A stretch of 34,056 nt of DNA, from assembly GCA_902476475.1 (NCBI GenBank), contig CABSDO010000009.1:1-34056 (forward strand), written 5' to 3'. The notes beneath the pieces were generated by a model. The model had not been told where the DNA came from. It did no database searches and saw only the letters and a list, made by a program, of their open reading frames with translations. The position numbers were made by a program, and so were the translations under genes. Positions 1-7,325 of this stretch are shown piece by piece (position 1 is the stretch's first letter; each line of letters starts with the position of its first letter). The stretch comes from an uncultured Collinsella sp. (lineage in GTDB: Bacteria; Actinomycetota; Coriobacteriia; Coriobacteriales; Coriobacteriaceae).

Positions 1-696
1 TGCGACGAGAATGTGATCCCCAGCCGCGCCGCCGGCCTGGTCGACCGTCTGCTGGCGGGGGAGACCCTCGCCTTTGCCTCGGACGCCGGCATGCCGAGCG
101 TGTCCGATCCCGGCCAGGCGCTGGTCGAGGCGGCACGTGAGGCCGATGTGCCCGTCGAAGTTATCCCCGGGCCCTCTGCTTGCGTCACGGCGCTCGTTTC
201 GTCCGGCATTCCCTGTGAGCATTTTTTCTTCGAGGGCTTTTTGGGCCGAAAGCACGGCGACCGCGTGCGTCGTTTGCAGCGCCTTGCCGTGGTGCCCGGC
301 GCACTCATCTTCTACGAGTCTCCACATCGCATCGTGGCGACGCTCGAGGCCGTGGCGGAGGTCTTTCCCCAGCGTGAGGTTGCCGTCTGCCGCGAACTCA
401 CCAAGCTGCACGAGGAGGTCTTGCGCGGGCCCGCCGCCCAGCTCGCCGAAGAGCTGCGTGCTCGCGGCGAGGTAAAGGGCGAGATTGCGCTGGTCATCGC
501 GCCGCCGAGCGAGGATGAGGAGGCCGGCATCGTGCCGGTTGGCGCCGCGGCAGCGGATCCCGATGAGGCCCTGCGCGAGGATATCCGCGCCGCACTCGAG
601 GAGGGGGAGCCCGCCTCTGCGGTGGCCAAGCGCCTGTCTCAGAAGTATTCGCGCCGCAAGCGCGATGTCTATGCCATGGTGCTCGATATGCAATAG
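1..696 (+). CDS. rsmI: 16S rRNA (cytidine1402-2'-O)-methyltransferase RsmI, 5'-truncated by window edge
   Basis: The reading frame is open from base 1, so the start lies outside the window; the GTG at 13 is internal. RsmI uses S-adenosylmethionine to 2'-O-methylate C1402 of 16S rRNA in the decoding centre. The visible part carries the family signature SDAGMPSVSDPG, followed by VIPGPSA, an FEGFLGRK-type segment and YESPHRI, all characteristic of the tetrapyrrole-methylase-like RsmI fold. A Glu/Asp/Ala-rich linker leads to a basic C-terminal helix with KYSRRKRDVY, typical of RsmI. About 50-60 N-terminal residues appear to be missing compared with a usual length near 280. It is followed after 69 bases by metG on the same strand, a frequent arrangement in Gram-positives. 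Confidence 0.93.
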   Translation, partial: CDENVIPSRAAGLVDRLLAGETLAFASDAGMPSVSDPGQALVEAAREADVPVEVIPGPSACVTALVSSGIPCEHFFFEGFLGRKHGDRVRRLQRLAVVPGALIFYESPHRIVATLEAVAEVFPQREVAVCRELTKLHEEVLRGPAAQLAEELRARGEVKGEIALVIAPPSEDEEAGIVPVGAAAADPDEALREDIRAALEEGEPASAVAKRLSQKYSRRKRDVYAMVLDMQ

Positions 697-765
697 ATGG
701 AGGATATCCAGCCCTTGCGCTAGAATCATCCCCTGTATGCAACGTTTTTCTGGAGGACAAACCCC

Positions 766-2367
766 ATGGATCAAAGCAAGCCTTCGTTCTTTATCACGAC
801 GCCCATCTACTACGTCAACGCCGATCCGCACCTGGGCACGGCTTATTCCACCATCATCGCCGACGTTCAGGCTCGCTATCGCCGCTCCGCCGGCTATAAC
901 GTCAAGTTCCTGACCGGCATGGACGAGCACGGCGAGAAGGTCGCCGAGGCCGCAGCCAAGCATGGTATGACGCCGCAGGAGTGGACCGACAGCCAGGCCC
1001 CGCACTTCAAGGAGCTTTGGAGCAAGCTCGAGATTTCCAACGACGACTTCATCCGCACCACCGAGCCGCGCCAGCATCATGCCGTGCAGTACCTGTGGGA
1101 GCGCATGAAGGAGTCCGGTTACCTGTATAAGGGCAGCTACGACGGCTGGTATTGCGTGCCTGACGAGACCTACTTCACCGATACGCAGGTCCAGAAGGGC
1201 GACGAGGAGTACGGCAGCGTCGGCCAGCACCTGTGCCCCGACTGCCACCGTCCGCTTGAGCGCGTGCAGGAGGAGTCCTACTTCTTTAAGCTTTCCGCCT
1301 TCCAGGACAAGCTGCTCAAGCTCTATGACGAGCATCCTGACTTTGTCGAGCCTGCGTTCCGCATGAACGAGGTGCGCAGCTTTGTCGAGGGCGGCCTTAA
1401 CGACCTTTCCGTGAGCCGCACGAGCTTTGACTGGGGCATTCAGGTCCCGTTTGACGAGGGCCACGTGACCTACGTGTGGTTCGATGCGCTGCTCAACTAT
1501 ATGACGGCCGTCGGCTACGGTGTCGATACCGACGAGGCGCGTGCCGAGCTGGCCTATCGCTGGCCCGCGCAGTTCCACATCGTGGGTAAGGACATCATCC
1601 GCTTCCACTGCGTCATTTGGCCCGCCATGCTCATGGCCATCGGCGAGGCCCTGCCCGAGCACGTTTTTGCCCACGGCTTCCTGACCGTGCGCAATGCCGA
1701 GACCGGCAAGGCCGAGAAGATGTCCAAGAGCCGCGGCAACGCTATCGCTCCGCAGGACGTTATCGACATGCTGGGCGTCGAGGGCTATCGCTACTACTTT
1801 ATGACCGACGTCGTCCCCGGCACCGACGGCGCCATCAGCTTCGATCGCATGGAGCAGGTCTACAACGCCGACCTGGCCAACAGCTGGGGCAACCTCATCT
1901 CGCGTTCGCTCAACATGAGCGGCAAGTACTTTGACGGCTGCGCGCCCGCCAAGCCCGCATCGTTCGATGCGTTCGACAACCCGCTGGCAAAGATCGCCGA
2001 CGGCCTGGTCGAGCGCTACATGGCCAAGATGGACGTGCTCGATTACGGCGGAGCCAAGGACGAGGTTATGGAGCTCATCCACGCCGCCAACCACTACATC
2101 GAGGACTCCGAGCCTTGGGCGCTTGCCAAGGATGAGGCTAAGGCTGACGAGCTGGCATTTGTGATCTACAACCTGCTCGAGGCCATCCGCATTGCCGCTC
2201 ACCTGCTGATGCCGCTCATGCCTCAGACCTCTGCCGAAGCCCTGCGCCGCCTGTCCTGCGAGGACGAGGCCGCGAGCGACGACCTCAAGGGCATTTGCGC
2301 TTGGGGCCTGCTTGCCGGTGGTCAGCCCGTCGAGAAGGGTGAGCCGCTGTTCCCGCGTCTGGGCTAA
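766..2367 (+). CDS. metG: Methionyl-tRNA synthetase
   Basis: Class I aminoacyl-tRNA synthetase that charges tRNA-Met and initiator tRNA with methionine in the cytoplasm. The HIGH-type motif is HLGT at residues 22-25 after TTPIYYVNADP, and KMSKS is at 318-322. The zinc-knuckle region reads C130-V-P-D133 and then C157-P-D-C160, so one expected cysteine is aspartate. The anticodon-binding helical domain occupies the C-terminal third. The protein has 533 residues and ends without the extra C-terminal EMAP-II-like tRNA-binding domain found in some MetRS. The ATG at 766 is preceded by GGAGG at 752-756, which fixes the start. No T-box leader is visible in the 69-base gap after rsmI. A hairpin terminator follows at 2407. 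Confidence 0.98.
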   Translation: MDQSKPSFFITTPIYYVNADPHLGTAYSTIIADVQARYRRSAGYNVKFLTGMDEHGEKVAEAAAKHGMTPQEWTDSQAPHFKELWSKLEISNDDFIRTTEPRQHHAVQYLWERMKESGYLYKGSYDGWYCVPDETYFTDTQVQKGDEEYGSVGQHLCPDCHRPLERVQEESYFFKLSAFQDKLLKLYDEHPDFVEPAFRMNEVRSFVEGGLNDLSVSRTSFDWGIQVPFDEGHVTYVWFDALLNYMTAVGYGVDTDEARAELAYRWPAQFHIVGKDIIRFHCVIWPAMLMAIGEALPEHVFAHGFLTVRNAETGKAEKMSKSRGNAIAPQDVIDMLGVEGYRYYFMTDVVPGTDGAISFDRMEQVYNADLANSWGNLISRSLNMSGKYFDGCAPAKPASFDAFDNPLAKIADGLVERYMAKMDVLDYGGAKDEVMELIHAANHYIEDSEPWALAKDEAKADELAFVIYNLLEAIRIAAHLLMPLMPQTSAEALRRLSCEDEAASDDLKGICAWGLLAGGQPVEKGEPLFPRLG

Positions 2368-2406
2368 GACGCCGCGCGCCATATCGGCAATTTGCTGTTT
2401 AGATGT

Positions 2407-2442
2407 AAGGGCATGGCCGCAACGGTCCATGCCCTTTTGTTT
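2407..2442 (+). terminator. Intrinsic terminator after metG
   Basis: Ten-base-pair perfect stem AAGGGCATGG (2407-2416) with CCATGCCCTT (2427-2436), followed by a T-rich tract TTTTGTTT. It separates metG from rsmA. Confidence 0.85.
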
Positions 2443-2474
2443 CAAGACGCCGCCATCATGCTAAGGAGGCAACT

Positions 2475-3335
2475 ATGACAACTTCGCCTTTGGCAAACCC
2501 CACGGCAACAAGGGAGCTGCTGGAGGAGTTTGGCCTTGCGACCAAGCATCGCCTGGGCCAGAACTTCCTGATCGACAACCATGTAATTGAGCGCATTTGC
2601 GAGCTTTCCGAGCTCACGGGCGATGAGCGCGTGCTCGAGGTTGGCCCGGGCGTTGGTACGCTCACGCTCGCGCTGCTGCAGGAGGCGGCGTGCGTCACGT
2701 CGATCGAGGCCGATCCCGAACTCGAACCGGTGCTCGATGCCCATGCCGCCGACTATGCCAACTTCCGCTTTATCATGGGCGACGCGCTCAAGGTGACGAC
2801 GGGGCAGATTGAGCAGGCTGCAGGCGGTGAGCCGACGGTATTTGTCGCGAACCTGCCCTATAACGTGGCGGCGACGATCATCCTGCAGTTCTTCCAGACG
2901 ATGCCCGCGCTCAAGCGTGCCGTGGTCATGGTTCAAAAGGAGGTTGCCGATCGCATTGCCGCGGTGCCGGGTAACAAGACCTATGGCGGCTACACGGCAA
3001 AGCTCGGCCTGTATGCGCAGGTTACGGGTCGCTTTGAGGTGCCGCCACGTTGCTTTATGCCGGCACCGCACGTGGACTCGGCCGTCGTGCGTATCGACCG
3101 TGTTGACGGCGTGGCGCCCGAAGGACTCGATCGCGAGTTTGTGGCCCGCGTGATTGATGCTGCATTTGCTCAGCGCCGCAAGACCATCCGCAATTCCATG
3201 AGCGCCAACGGCTTTGCCAAGGACGTGCTCGACGCCGCCTTTGAGGCTTGCGGTATCGCACCCACCACGCGCGCAGAAACGCTTGATGTTGCCGACTTTA
3301 TCCGCCTGGCTCAGGAGCTCATCCATGATGCCTAA
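2475..3335 (+). CDS. rsmA: 16S rRNA adenine(1518/1519)-N6,N6-dimethyltransferase RsmA (KsgA)
   Basis: Dimethylates two adjacent adenines in helix 45 of 16S rRNA late in 30S assembly, using S-adenosylmethionine. The sequence shows the KsgA opening KHRLGQNFLID (24-34), SAM motif I EVGPGVGTLT (55-64), the catalytic NLPY (126-129) and MVQKEVADRI downstream. The C-terminal helical lobe contains AQRRKTIRNS, the usual rRNA-contacting segment. The length of 286 residues is normal. The ATG at 2475 has AAGGAGG (2463-2469) six bases upstream. Its stop codon overlaps the start of tatD, so the two genes are translationally coupled. Confidence 0.97.
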   Translation: MTTSPLANPTATRELLEEFGLATKHRLGQNFLIDNHVIERICELSELTGDERVLEVGPGVGTLTLALLQEAACVTSIEADPELEPVLDAHAADYANFRFIMGDALKVTTGQIEQAAGGEPTVFVANLPYNVAATIILQFFQTMPALKRAVVMVQKEVADRIAAVPGNKTYGGYTAKLGLYAQVTGRFEVPPRCFMPAPHVDSAVVRIDRVDGVAPEGLDREFVARVIDAAFAQRRKTIRNSMSANGFAKDVLDAAFEACGIAPTTRAETLDVADFIRLAQELIHDA

Positions 3336-4242
3336 TGCCGAACGCGTGACGTTTACCAAGAAAAAGAAGACGGTTGCTTGTCCCGTGCCCTTGGCACCGC
3401 TTGCTGACACGCATGCGCATCTGCTTTCGTTTTGGGGGAAAGAAGTGCCCGAGACGCTCGTGCGCGCCAAAGCCGCGGGCGTCGACCTGTTGGTGACGAT
3501 GCTCGACCCCATCGCCGACAAGCGCAGCGTGACGGACTATAGCGACTGGCTCGTGCGCGAAATTCTGCCGATGCGGGATATTCCGCAGATCAAGTATCTC
3601 GCTGGCGTTCACCCCTATGGCGCGCCGGATTATACCGATGACATTCACGCGCAGGTTGTTGCTGCGCTCGATGACCCTTTGTGCGCCGGTATCGGCGAGA
3701 TCGGTCTGGACTACCACATGGATTACGACGACGACATCGCGCCGGCGTCCCACAGTGTGCAGATTGATTGCATGGCGCGTCAGCTCGAAGTTGCCGTGCG
3801 CCGCAATGTGCCGGTGGAGCTGCACCTGCGGCACGAGGACTCGGATGGGGAGCGCACCTCGCATATGGATGCGTACAACGTGCTGCGCGAGGTGGGTGTG
3901 CCTCAGGCCGGTTGCGTGCTGCACTGCTTTGGCGAGGACCGCGCCACGATGGAGCGCTTTGTGGAACTGGGCTGCTATATCGCCTATGGTGGTGCGGCCA
4001 CCTTTAAGCGCAACGACGACGTGCGCGAGGCATTTGCGGCGACCCCGCTCGACCGCATTTTGTTCGAGACGGATTGCCCGTATATGGCGCCGGAGCCCAT
4101 TCGCGGTCTTGAATGCGAGCCCGCAATGATCTCCATTACGGCAAACGCGCTGGTTAACGACCGTGTCGATCGCACGGGTGAGGACGCCGAAACAATCGTG
4201 CAAGCCGCTTGGGAGAATGCCTGCAAACTTTTTCAAAAATAG
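3325..4242 (+). CDS. tatD: TatD-family metal-dependent hydrolase (putative DNase)
   Basis: TIM-barrel amidohydrolase-superfamily nuclease; TatD proteins show metal-dependent 3'-5' DNase activity, though the cellular role is not settled. Metal ligands visible in order are DTHAH (H30, H32), GEIGLDYH (E125), ELHLRH (H167), LHCFGED (H200) and ETDCPYMAPEP (D250). The frame is open from 3214, but the ATG at 3325 is preferred: it has AGGAG at 3313-3317 and overlaps the end of rsmA (ATGATGCCTAA), giving 305 residues. The first 22 residues are a lysine-rich extension ahead of the barrel. Order rsmA-tatD is the reverse of the common Firmicute order, and the ribonuclease M5 gene usually found with them is absent here. 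Confidence 0.92.
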   Translation: MMPNAERVTFTKKKKTVACPVPLAPLADTHAHLLSFWGKEVPETLVRAKAAGVDLLVTMLDPIADKRSVTDYSDWLVREILPMRDIPQIKYLAGVHPYGAPDYTDDIHAQVVAALDDPLCAGIGEIGLDYHMDYDDDIAPASHSVQIDCMARQLEVAVRRNVPVELHLRHEDSDGERTSHMDAYNVLREVGVPQAGCVLHCFGEDRATMERFVELGCYIAYGGAATFKRNDDVREAFAATPLDRILFETDCPYMAPEPIRGLECEPAMISITANALVNDRVDRTGEDAETIVQAAWENACKLFQK

Positions 4243-4245
4243 TTC

Positions 4246-4274
4246 TTGCGTTCGTGGTGGCGCTCCGTTATTCT
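4246..4274 (+). promoter_or_regulatory. Promoter for tRNA-Leu
   Basis: TTGCGT (4246-4251), 17-base spacer, TATTCT (4269-4274). The predicted transcription start near 4281 lies just before the mature tRNA 5' end at 4286. Confidence 0.55.
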
Positions 4275-4285
4275 AATTCCTGCAC

Positions 4286-4372
4286 GCGGGCGTGGCGGAA
4301 TTGGCAGACGCGTACGGTTCAGGTCCGTATGGGGGCAACCCCATGAAGGTTCAAGTCCTTTCGCCCGCACCA
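4286..4372 (+). tRNA. tRNA-Leu (anticodon CAG)
   Basis: Class II tRNA of 87 bases including an encoded CCA. The acceptor stem is GCGGGCG/CGCCCGC, discriminator A4369 and CCA 4370-4372. The anticodon loop TTCAGGT, closed by TACGG/CCGTA, gives CAG. The long variable arm TGGGGGCAACCCCAT identifies leucine class, and the T arm is AAGG-TTCAAGT-CCTT. It has its own promoter and terminator, and its last 18 bases are part of a duplicated segment (see 4544-4606). Confidence 0.97.
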
Positions 4373-4380
4373 TTAAATTA

Positions 4381-4408
4381 AAGAGCTCCCAGCAATGGGA
4401 GCTTTTTT
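4381..4408 (+). terminator. Intrinsic terminator after tRNA-Leu
   Basis: Stem AGCTCCCA (4384-4391), loop GCAA, TGGGAGCT (4396-4403), then a T run to 4408. Confidence 0.88.
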
Positions 4409-4426
4409 GTTATGGGCCCATCACAG

Positions 4427-4438
4427 GGACTTGAACCT
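4427..4438 (-). repeat. Antisense T-arm core downstream of tRNA-Leu
   Basis: GGACTTGAACCT is the exact reverse complement of AGGTTCAAGTCC in the tRNA-Leu T arm. It lies 18 bases after the terminator T run. Here the flanks also pair (CACAGG/CCTGTG), so it forms a complete T-arm-like hairpin on either strand. Equivalent motifs follow two tRNA-Arg genes and tRNA-Ser. Confidence 0.75.
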
Positions 4439-4543
4439 GTGAAGGAGCGAGCGTAAAGAAAACGCGGAGCGTTTTTAGCGAGCTGGCGAGGACGCCGGCA
4501 GGCGGCCGAAGCCGGTGCGGATCCGCGAAGCGGATACGCGGAC
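4439..4543. repeat. GC-rich palindromic spacer between the two tRNA-Leu 3'-end copies
   Basis: Non-coding and dense in short inverted repeats: AAAACGC/GCGTTTT (4459-4475, followed by T's), ATCCGC-GAA-GCGGAT (4521-4535) and the palindrome GCGGATCCGC (4517-4526). The look is that of a REP/BIME-like palindromic unit, but I cannot test whether it recurs elsewhere in the genome. Confidence 0.5.
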
Positions 4544-4606
4544 GTCCTTTCGCCCGCACCATTGATTGAAAGAGCTCCCAGCAATGGGAGCTTTTTGTTA
4601 TGGGCC
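4544..4606 (+). repeat. Second copy of tRNA-Leu 3' end plus terminator
   Basis: Repeats bases 4355-4418 with few differences. It begins with the last 18 bases of the tRNA including CCA (GTCCTTTCGCCCGCACCA), then a diverged ATTGATTG linker, the same AGCTCCCA/TGGGAGCT terminator with one T fewer, and GTTATGGGCC. The 5' part of the tRNA is not repeated, so this is a remnant and not a gene. The hairpin is a second possible stop for read-through transcripts. Confidence 0.85.
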
Positions 4607-4677
4607 TCTTGTTGATGTCACGTTGCTGCTTCGTGCGGGTATCCTAATGCCAACGTGTGCCTATCAGAGGAGAGACC

Positions 4678-5616
4678 ATGCTGTTGTCCGGTATCATCGC
4701 CGCCCTTACCAGCCTTTTGATTCCCATCATCATCCTGTTGCTGCTGCTTCCCAACGCCTGCTACGTCGTTGAACAGCAGCATGCCGTGATCATCGAGCGC
4801 CTGGGCAAGTTTAACCGCATCGTCAACGCGGGCTTCCACATGAAGGTGCCCGTGATCGACCGCAAGGCCGCCACGGTGAGCCTGCGCACCATGAAAAACG
4901 GTTTTGGCATCGACGTTAAGACCCAGGACAACGTGACCATCGGCCTTGAGGTCTCTGCTCAGTACCACGTGAGCTATGACATGGGCGCCGGCCCGGCAGA
5001 TTCGGGTATCTACAAGAGCTACTACATGCTGCAGGAGCCCGTCGACCAGATGCGTGACTTCATCACCGACGCCCTGCGCTCTTCGATCCCCGTCTACACA
5101 CTCGATGAGGTCTTTGCCAAGAAGGATGACATCGCCAAGGATGTCAACGCTACCGTTTCCGAGCAGATGGCCGCCTACGGCTTCACCCTCGTGTCGACGC
5201 TCATCACCAAAATCGCACTGCCGACCGAGGTTGAGAACTCCATGAACGACATCAACGCTGCCCAGCGCAAGCGCGCTGCGGCACAGGAGCTCGCTGAGGC
5301 CGACCGCATCAAGCGCGTCACCGAGGCGACCGCCGAGGCTGAGGCTATGGAAAAGGCGGGCGAGGGCATCGCCAACCAGCGCAAGGCCATCGCGCTGGGT
5401 ATCAAAGATTCGCTCGAGATCATCCAAGAGACGGGTGTCGGCAATGACGAGGCCAACCAACTGTTCATGTTTACGCAGTGGTCCGAGATGATGACGGAGT
5501 TCGCTCGCACGGGTAAAACCTCGACGGTCGTGCTGCCGAGCGACTTTTCGCAGTCGGCCTCTATGTTCGAGCAGATGCTGGCTGCCGGTAAGGTTCAGAA
5601 CGAGTCAAAGGAGTAG
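4678..5616 (+). CDS. SPFH/Band-7 (stomatin-like) membrane protein
   Basis: One N-terminal hydrophobic segment (about residues 5-25, LLIPIIILLLLLP) precedes a Band-7 domain beginning at NACYVVEQQHAVIIERLGKF. The C-terminal half is a charged alpha-helical region rich in Ala, Glu and Lys (AAQRKRAAAQELAEADRIK), as in stomatin and HflK/C relatives. Such proteins oligomerise at membranes and organise microdomains or modulate FtsH-type proteases; the specific partner is unknown. The frame is open from a GTG at 4657, but the ATG at 4678 is chosen because AGAGGAGAG (4666-4674) sits just upstream, giving 312 residues. It ends six bases before rlmH, suggesting a two-gene operon. Confidence 0.88.
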   Translation: MLLSGIIAALTSLLIPIIILLLLLPNACYVVEQQHAVIIERLGKFNRIVNAGFHMKVPVIDRKAATVSLRTMKNGFGIDVKTQDNVTIGLEVSAQYHVSYDMGAGPADSGIYKSYYMLQEPVDQMRDFITDALRSSIPVYTLDEVFAKKDDIAKDVNATVSEQMAAYGFTLVSTLITKIALPTEVENSMNDINAAQRKRAAAQELAEADRIKRVTEATAEAEAMEKAGEGIANQRKAIALGIKDSLEIIQETGVGNDEANQLFMFTQWSEMMTEFARTGKTSTVVLPSDFSQSASMFEQMLAAGKVQNESKE

Positions 5617-5622
5617 GCACGC

Positions 5623-6093
5623 GTGAAATACACCGTCGTTTGTGTTGGCAAGCTCAAAGAGCGCTTTTGGAAGGACGCGTGCGCTGAGTACACCAAGCGC
5701 CTAGGCGCCTATGCCAAGGTGGATATCCGCGAGGTGGCCGATATCGACCCGGCTAAGGCGGGCGGCGTGGATGCCGCGCGCGACAAGGAGGGGGCGGCAA
5801 TTCTTGCTGCATTGCCGTCTCGAGCGCATGTGATCCTGCTGGCTATCGAGGGCAAGGAGCGTTCGAGTGAGGAGCTCTCGGCGAGGCTCGACGATCTTAT
5901 GCTACGAGGCAGCAGCGACATCGCCTTTGTGATTGGCGGTTCGGACGGCGTGAGCGATGAGGTGCGCGCCCGCGCCGACGAGATGCTCAGCTTTGGACGC
6001 ATTACCTTGCCGCATAACTTGGCGCGCGTGGTGCTGCTGGAGCAAATCTACCGCGCCTGCAAGATCAGCCGTGGCGAGCCGTATCACAAATAG
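5623..6093 (+). CDS. rlmH: 23S rRNA (pseudouridine1915-N3)-methyltransferase RlmH
   Basis: SPOUT-class, SAM-dependent enzyme that methylates pseudouridine 1915 in helix 69 of 23S rRNA on assembled 70S ribosomes. It has 156 residues, the usual size. The C-terminal trefoil-knot sequence is complete: FVIGGSDG (102-109), ITLPHNLARVVLLEQIYRA (127-145) and the invariant GEPYHK end. The start is GTG at 5623, with AAAGGAG at 5607-5613 overlapping the end of the SPFH gene, so the two are likely co-transcribed and possibly translationally coupled. Confidence 0.97.
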   Translation: MKYTVVCVGKLKERFWKDACAEYTKRLGAYAKVDIREVADIDPAKAGGVDAARDKEGAAILAALPSRAHVILLAIEGKERSSEELSARLDDLMLRGSSDIAFVIGGSDGVSDEVRARADEMLSFGRITLPHNLARVVLLEQIYRACKISRGEPYHK

Positions 6094-6166
6094 GTCGGCA
6101 ATACGAAACAATGGCGTGGGACAATACCTTTCGTTTTGAGGAATGTGTCTGAAAGGACTATGAGAT

Positions 6167-6937
6167 ATGAAGATTGGATTTGTCGGTTTTGGCAATATGG
6201 CGAGCGCTATGGCCGATGGCTGGATCGCTGCCGGTGTAGCTGCGAGCGACATGTGCGCCTGCGCGGGTCGCTACGACGCACTGGTTGAGCGCTGCGAGGC
6301 GCGCGGCATGGTCGCCTGCCACGATGCCGCCGAGGTTGTCGCCGCATCCGATATCGTGGTCGCTGCGGTCAAACCGTACATGATCGAGAAGGTATTCGCC
6401 CCGCTCAAGGATGCTCTTGCCAAAAAGGTCGTTCTGTCGGTTGCCTGGACCTGGGACAGTGCCAAGTGGGAGCAGGTCCTGCCGGGCGTCGCGCATATCT
6501 CGACGGTGCCCAACACACCGGTTTCGGTGGGCGAGGGCGTCATCGCTTGCGAGAAGGCTTCCACGCTTAGTGATGAGCAGAGCGCAGTGGTGCTTGATTT
6601 GCTTGGCAAGCTCGGTGCGGTGGTCGAACTCGATACGAGCCTGCTGTTTGTGGGCGGCACGGTGGGTGGTTGCGCTCCGGCATTTGTCGCCATGGCAATC
6701 GAGGCCCTGGGCGATGCAGCGGTCAAGCACGGTATCCCGCGTGCCGATGCCTATCGCATTGTGAGCCAGATGGTGTTGGGTACGGCAAAGCTGCAGCTTG
6801 CAACTGGCCAGCATCCTGCGGCGATGAAGGATGCCGTATGCTCGCCCGGTGGTGCCACCATCAAGGGCGTCGTTGCGCTCGAGGACGCCGGCATGCGCAG
6901 CGCCCTGGTCAAGGCAATCGACGCAACTCTCCAGTAA
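6167..6937 (+). CDS. proC: Pyrroline-5-carboxylate reductase
   Basis: Catalyses the last step of proline synthesis, reducing 1-pyrroline-5-carboxylate to L-proline with NAD(P)H. The N-terminal Rossmann motif is GFVGFGNMASAM (residues 4-15), followed by AVKPYMIEKV and VPNTPVSVGEG. The C-terminal dimerisation domain carries the family signature VCSPGGATIKGVVALE. At 256 residues it is slightly short of the 265-280 norm but looks complete. AAAGGA (6152-6157) precedes the ATG at 6167; another ATG at 6160 is out of frame. A 73-base gap separates it from rlmH, with no clear terminator between them. Confidence 0.96.
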   Translation: MKIGFVGFGNMASAMADGWIAAGVAASDMCACAGRYDALVERCEARGMVACHDAAEVVAASDIVVAAVKPYMIEKVFAPLKDALAKKVVLSVAWTWDSAKWEQVLPGVAHISTVPNTPVSVGEGVIACEKASTLSDEQSAVVLDLLGKLGAVVELDTSLLFVGGTVGGCAPAFVAMAIEALGDAAVKHGIPRADAYRIVSQMVLGTAKLQLATGQHPAAMKDAVCSPGGATIKGVVALEDAGMRSALVKAIDATLQ

Positions 6938-6976
6938 AACCGACCAAAAAAAAGGAAGGGTTTATTATTGGCAGGT
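6936..6976. repeat. Imperfect direct repeat, copy 1
   Basis: Starts inside the proC stop codon with AAAACCGACCAAAA and ends TTGGCAGGT. Copy 2 at 7061-7098 has the same ends (AAAACAGACCAAAA ... TTGGCAGGT) with a diverged middle. The two copies bracket the long hairpin at 7006-7046. Confidence 0.6.
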
Positions 6977-7005
6977 ATTTTCTGCGGTTTTGTCCTTTTA
7001 GCGAA

Positions 7006-7046
7006 AAGCGCCCCGCAACTGGCTCAATTCCAGTTGCGGGGCGCTT
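7006..7046. terminator. Long perfect hairpin, probable bidirectional terminator between proC and a convergent small gene
   Basis: Seventeen-base-pair perfect stem (7006-7022 with 7030-7046; core GCGCCCCGCAACTGG) and a 7-base loop CTCAATT. It lies between proC on the plus strand and the small gene at 7098-7271 on the minus strand. On the minus strand the stem runs into CTTTTCGC; on the plus strand the T tract is poor. A terminator is the most likely role. Confidence 0.6.
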
Positions 7047-7060
7047 GCGTTTGCCCAGAT

Positions 7061-7098
7061 AAAACAGACCAAAATAAACCTGTCCCTTTTTGGCAGGT
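7061..7098. repeat. Imperfect direct repeat, copy 2
   Basis: Partner of 6936-6976; AAAACAGACCAAAATAAACC followed by TGTCCCTTTTTGGCAGGT. It abuts the stop codon of the small minus-strand gene. Confidence 0.6.
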
Positions 7099-7271
7099 TA
7101 GTCCCAGAAGCTGTCTTCCTCATCCTCGGACTTGGGTCCGCGGTCGACGTACATCTTATGGGTACGCTTCTCCATTACAAAGGCAAGAATCGCAAATAAC
7201 AGGATGCCGCCGGCGAAAAGGATGGCAAAACCGGTGCGGGTGCCAAACAAAAAGGAAAAAACTGCGTCCAT
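7098..7271 (-). CDS. Small single-pass membrane protein, 57 residues, function unknown
   Basis: Read on the minus strand from ATG (7271-7269) to TAA (7100-7098), giving 57 residues. It starts MDAVFSFLFGTRTG, continues with one hydrophobic segment (about residues 14-33, FAILFAGGILLFAILAFVM), then a basic stretch EKRTHKM and a strongly acidic tail ending SEDEEDSFWD. The charge pattern predicts N-terminus outside or hairpin-like insertion with the acidic tail in the cytoplasm. AGAAGG lies about six bases upstream of the ATG as a ribosome binding site. It diverges from serS and converges on the hairpin after proC. It matches no family I recognise; the coherent membrane topology, ribosome site and terminator support it as a real gene. 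Confidence 0.72.
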   Translation of the reverse strand: MDAVFSFLFGTRTGFAILFAGGILLFAILAFVMEKRTHKMYVDRGPKSEDEEDSFWD

Positions 7272-7295
7272 TGGGTGCCTTCTTGCGTAGTTGAG

Positions 7296-7325
7296 TTGGG
7301 TCGTAAACGCTCATAAGTATATACT
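7296..7325 (+). promoter_or_regulatory. serS promoter; -10 shared as a palindrome with the divergent small gene
   Basis: TTGGGT (7296-7301), 18-base spacer, TATACT (7320-7325). The -10 sits in the perfect 10-base palindrome AGTATATACT (7316-7325), so an equally good TATACT is present on the minus strand (7321-7316) facing the 57-residue gene. The minus-strand -35 is poor (CCTTGT at 17 bases, or TTGTAC at 15). Confidence 0.45.

Noticed and set aside
715..726. metG promoter at TTGCGCTAGAAT
   Set aside because: A -10-like TAGAAT is present but there is no -35 at proper spacing and no extended -10, so I could not support it.
4286..4606. Integrated mobile element at tRNA-Leu
   Set aside because: No integrase or cargo genes lie between the duplicated ends; only 125 bases of palindromic DNA.
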